This document shows, piece by piece, positions 63,930 to 64,000 of a stretch of DNA of 64,000 nt. This DNA comes from Kovacikia minuta CCNUW1 (lineage in GTDB: Bacteria; Cyanobacteriota; Cyanobacteriia; Leptolyngbyales; Leptolyngbyaceae). Made by a program: the position numbers and the translations under genes. The DNA lies in the NCBI RefSeq assembly GCF_020091585.1, contig NZ_CP083582.1:1674001-1738000 (forward strand). The letters are read 5' to 3'. Numbering within the stretch: position 1 is the stretch's first letter; each line of letters begins with the position of its first letter. Below the pieces are notes generated by a model. It worked only from the letters and a program-made list of their open reading frames with translations, did not search any database and was not told the DNA's origin.

Positions 63930-64000
63930 TGCTTTCTTATGATTCTGATTCGGAAGTTTACTGGAAATGCGTTGACAAACACCTATAGTAAACTACTGGG

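Overview
The window looks like chromosomal DNA from a filamentous, non-model cyanobacterium (Leptolyngbya/Oscillatoriales-like). This rests on many GCGATCGC-type HIP1 octamers, on gene families largely confined to cyanobacteria (DUF3727, DUF502, HpsJ-like, GH100 invertase, the 2-oxoglutarate decarboxylase / succinic semialdehyde dehydrogenase pair), and on intergenic regions full of heptameric tandem repeats and small hairpin elements. No tRNA, rRNA or CRISPR array was found.

Layout. 1-16 kb: a BMP-family solute-binding lipoprotein, a GH100 invertase, a secreted protein, an alpha/beta hydrolase, two GNAT acetyltransferases, an AtzH/HpxZ-like protein followed by an ATP-dependent DNA ligase (frameshifted), an EcsC/TerB-like protein (frameshifted), a decayed tyrosine recombinase, a DUF2157 membrane protein, a gamma-glutamylcyclotransferase divergent from TldE/PmbA, and a group of small hydrophilic proteins including ChaB. 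16-22.7 kb: a PhnD-like binding protein, then an IS island with IS5, IS110, and an ISL3 element split by an IS256-type element that left a target duplication. 22.9-34 kb: secreted proteins, DdpX, TldD (frameshifted), a UbiH-like monooxygenase, TrmFO, a lone receiver protein, gmk and remA, an NFACT/Rqc2 homologue with two frameshifts, and a candidate small RNA.

34-37 kb: a Zur-type palindrome followed by znuA-znuC-znuB for high-affinity zinc uptake; znuC carries an in-frame insertion of tandem-repeat DNA. 37-42 kb: a three-level nest of small inverted-repeat elements, a MarR regulator, then the SSADH and 2-oxoglutarate decarboxylase genes that close the cyanobacterial TCA cycle. 42-44.6 kb: a DUF4394 protein (frameshifted) divergent from an ECF sigma factor and an RskA-type anti-sigma factor. 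44.9-52 kb: a minus-strand housekeeping cluster (GNAT, ruvX, DUF3727, mltG, yqeG, proB). 52-64 kb: a CofE-like membrane protein, a glycosyltransferase-9 pseudogene, an atypical SDR, argH, a GAF-PP2C phosphatase, ftsY, nusB, DUF502 and an HpsJ-like protein.

Two window-wide patterns stand out. First, six frame breaks in five otherwise intact genes are all explained by one extra base, which points to a sequencing/assembly bias or recent decay. Second, the intergenic regions are built from several families of inverted-repeat elements and seven-base tandem repeats that nest in one another and in one case enter a coding sequence. I found no clear new multi-gene defence or biosynthetic system. The most unusual things are the nested mini-elements, the repeat family that hosts tandem-repeat expansions, a candidate small RNA, and the candidate IS110 bridge-RNA region.
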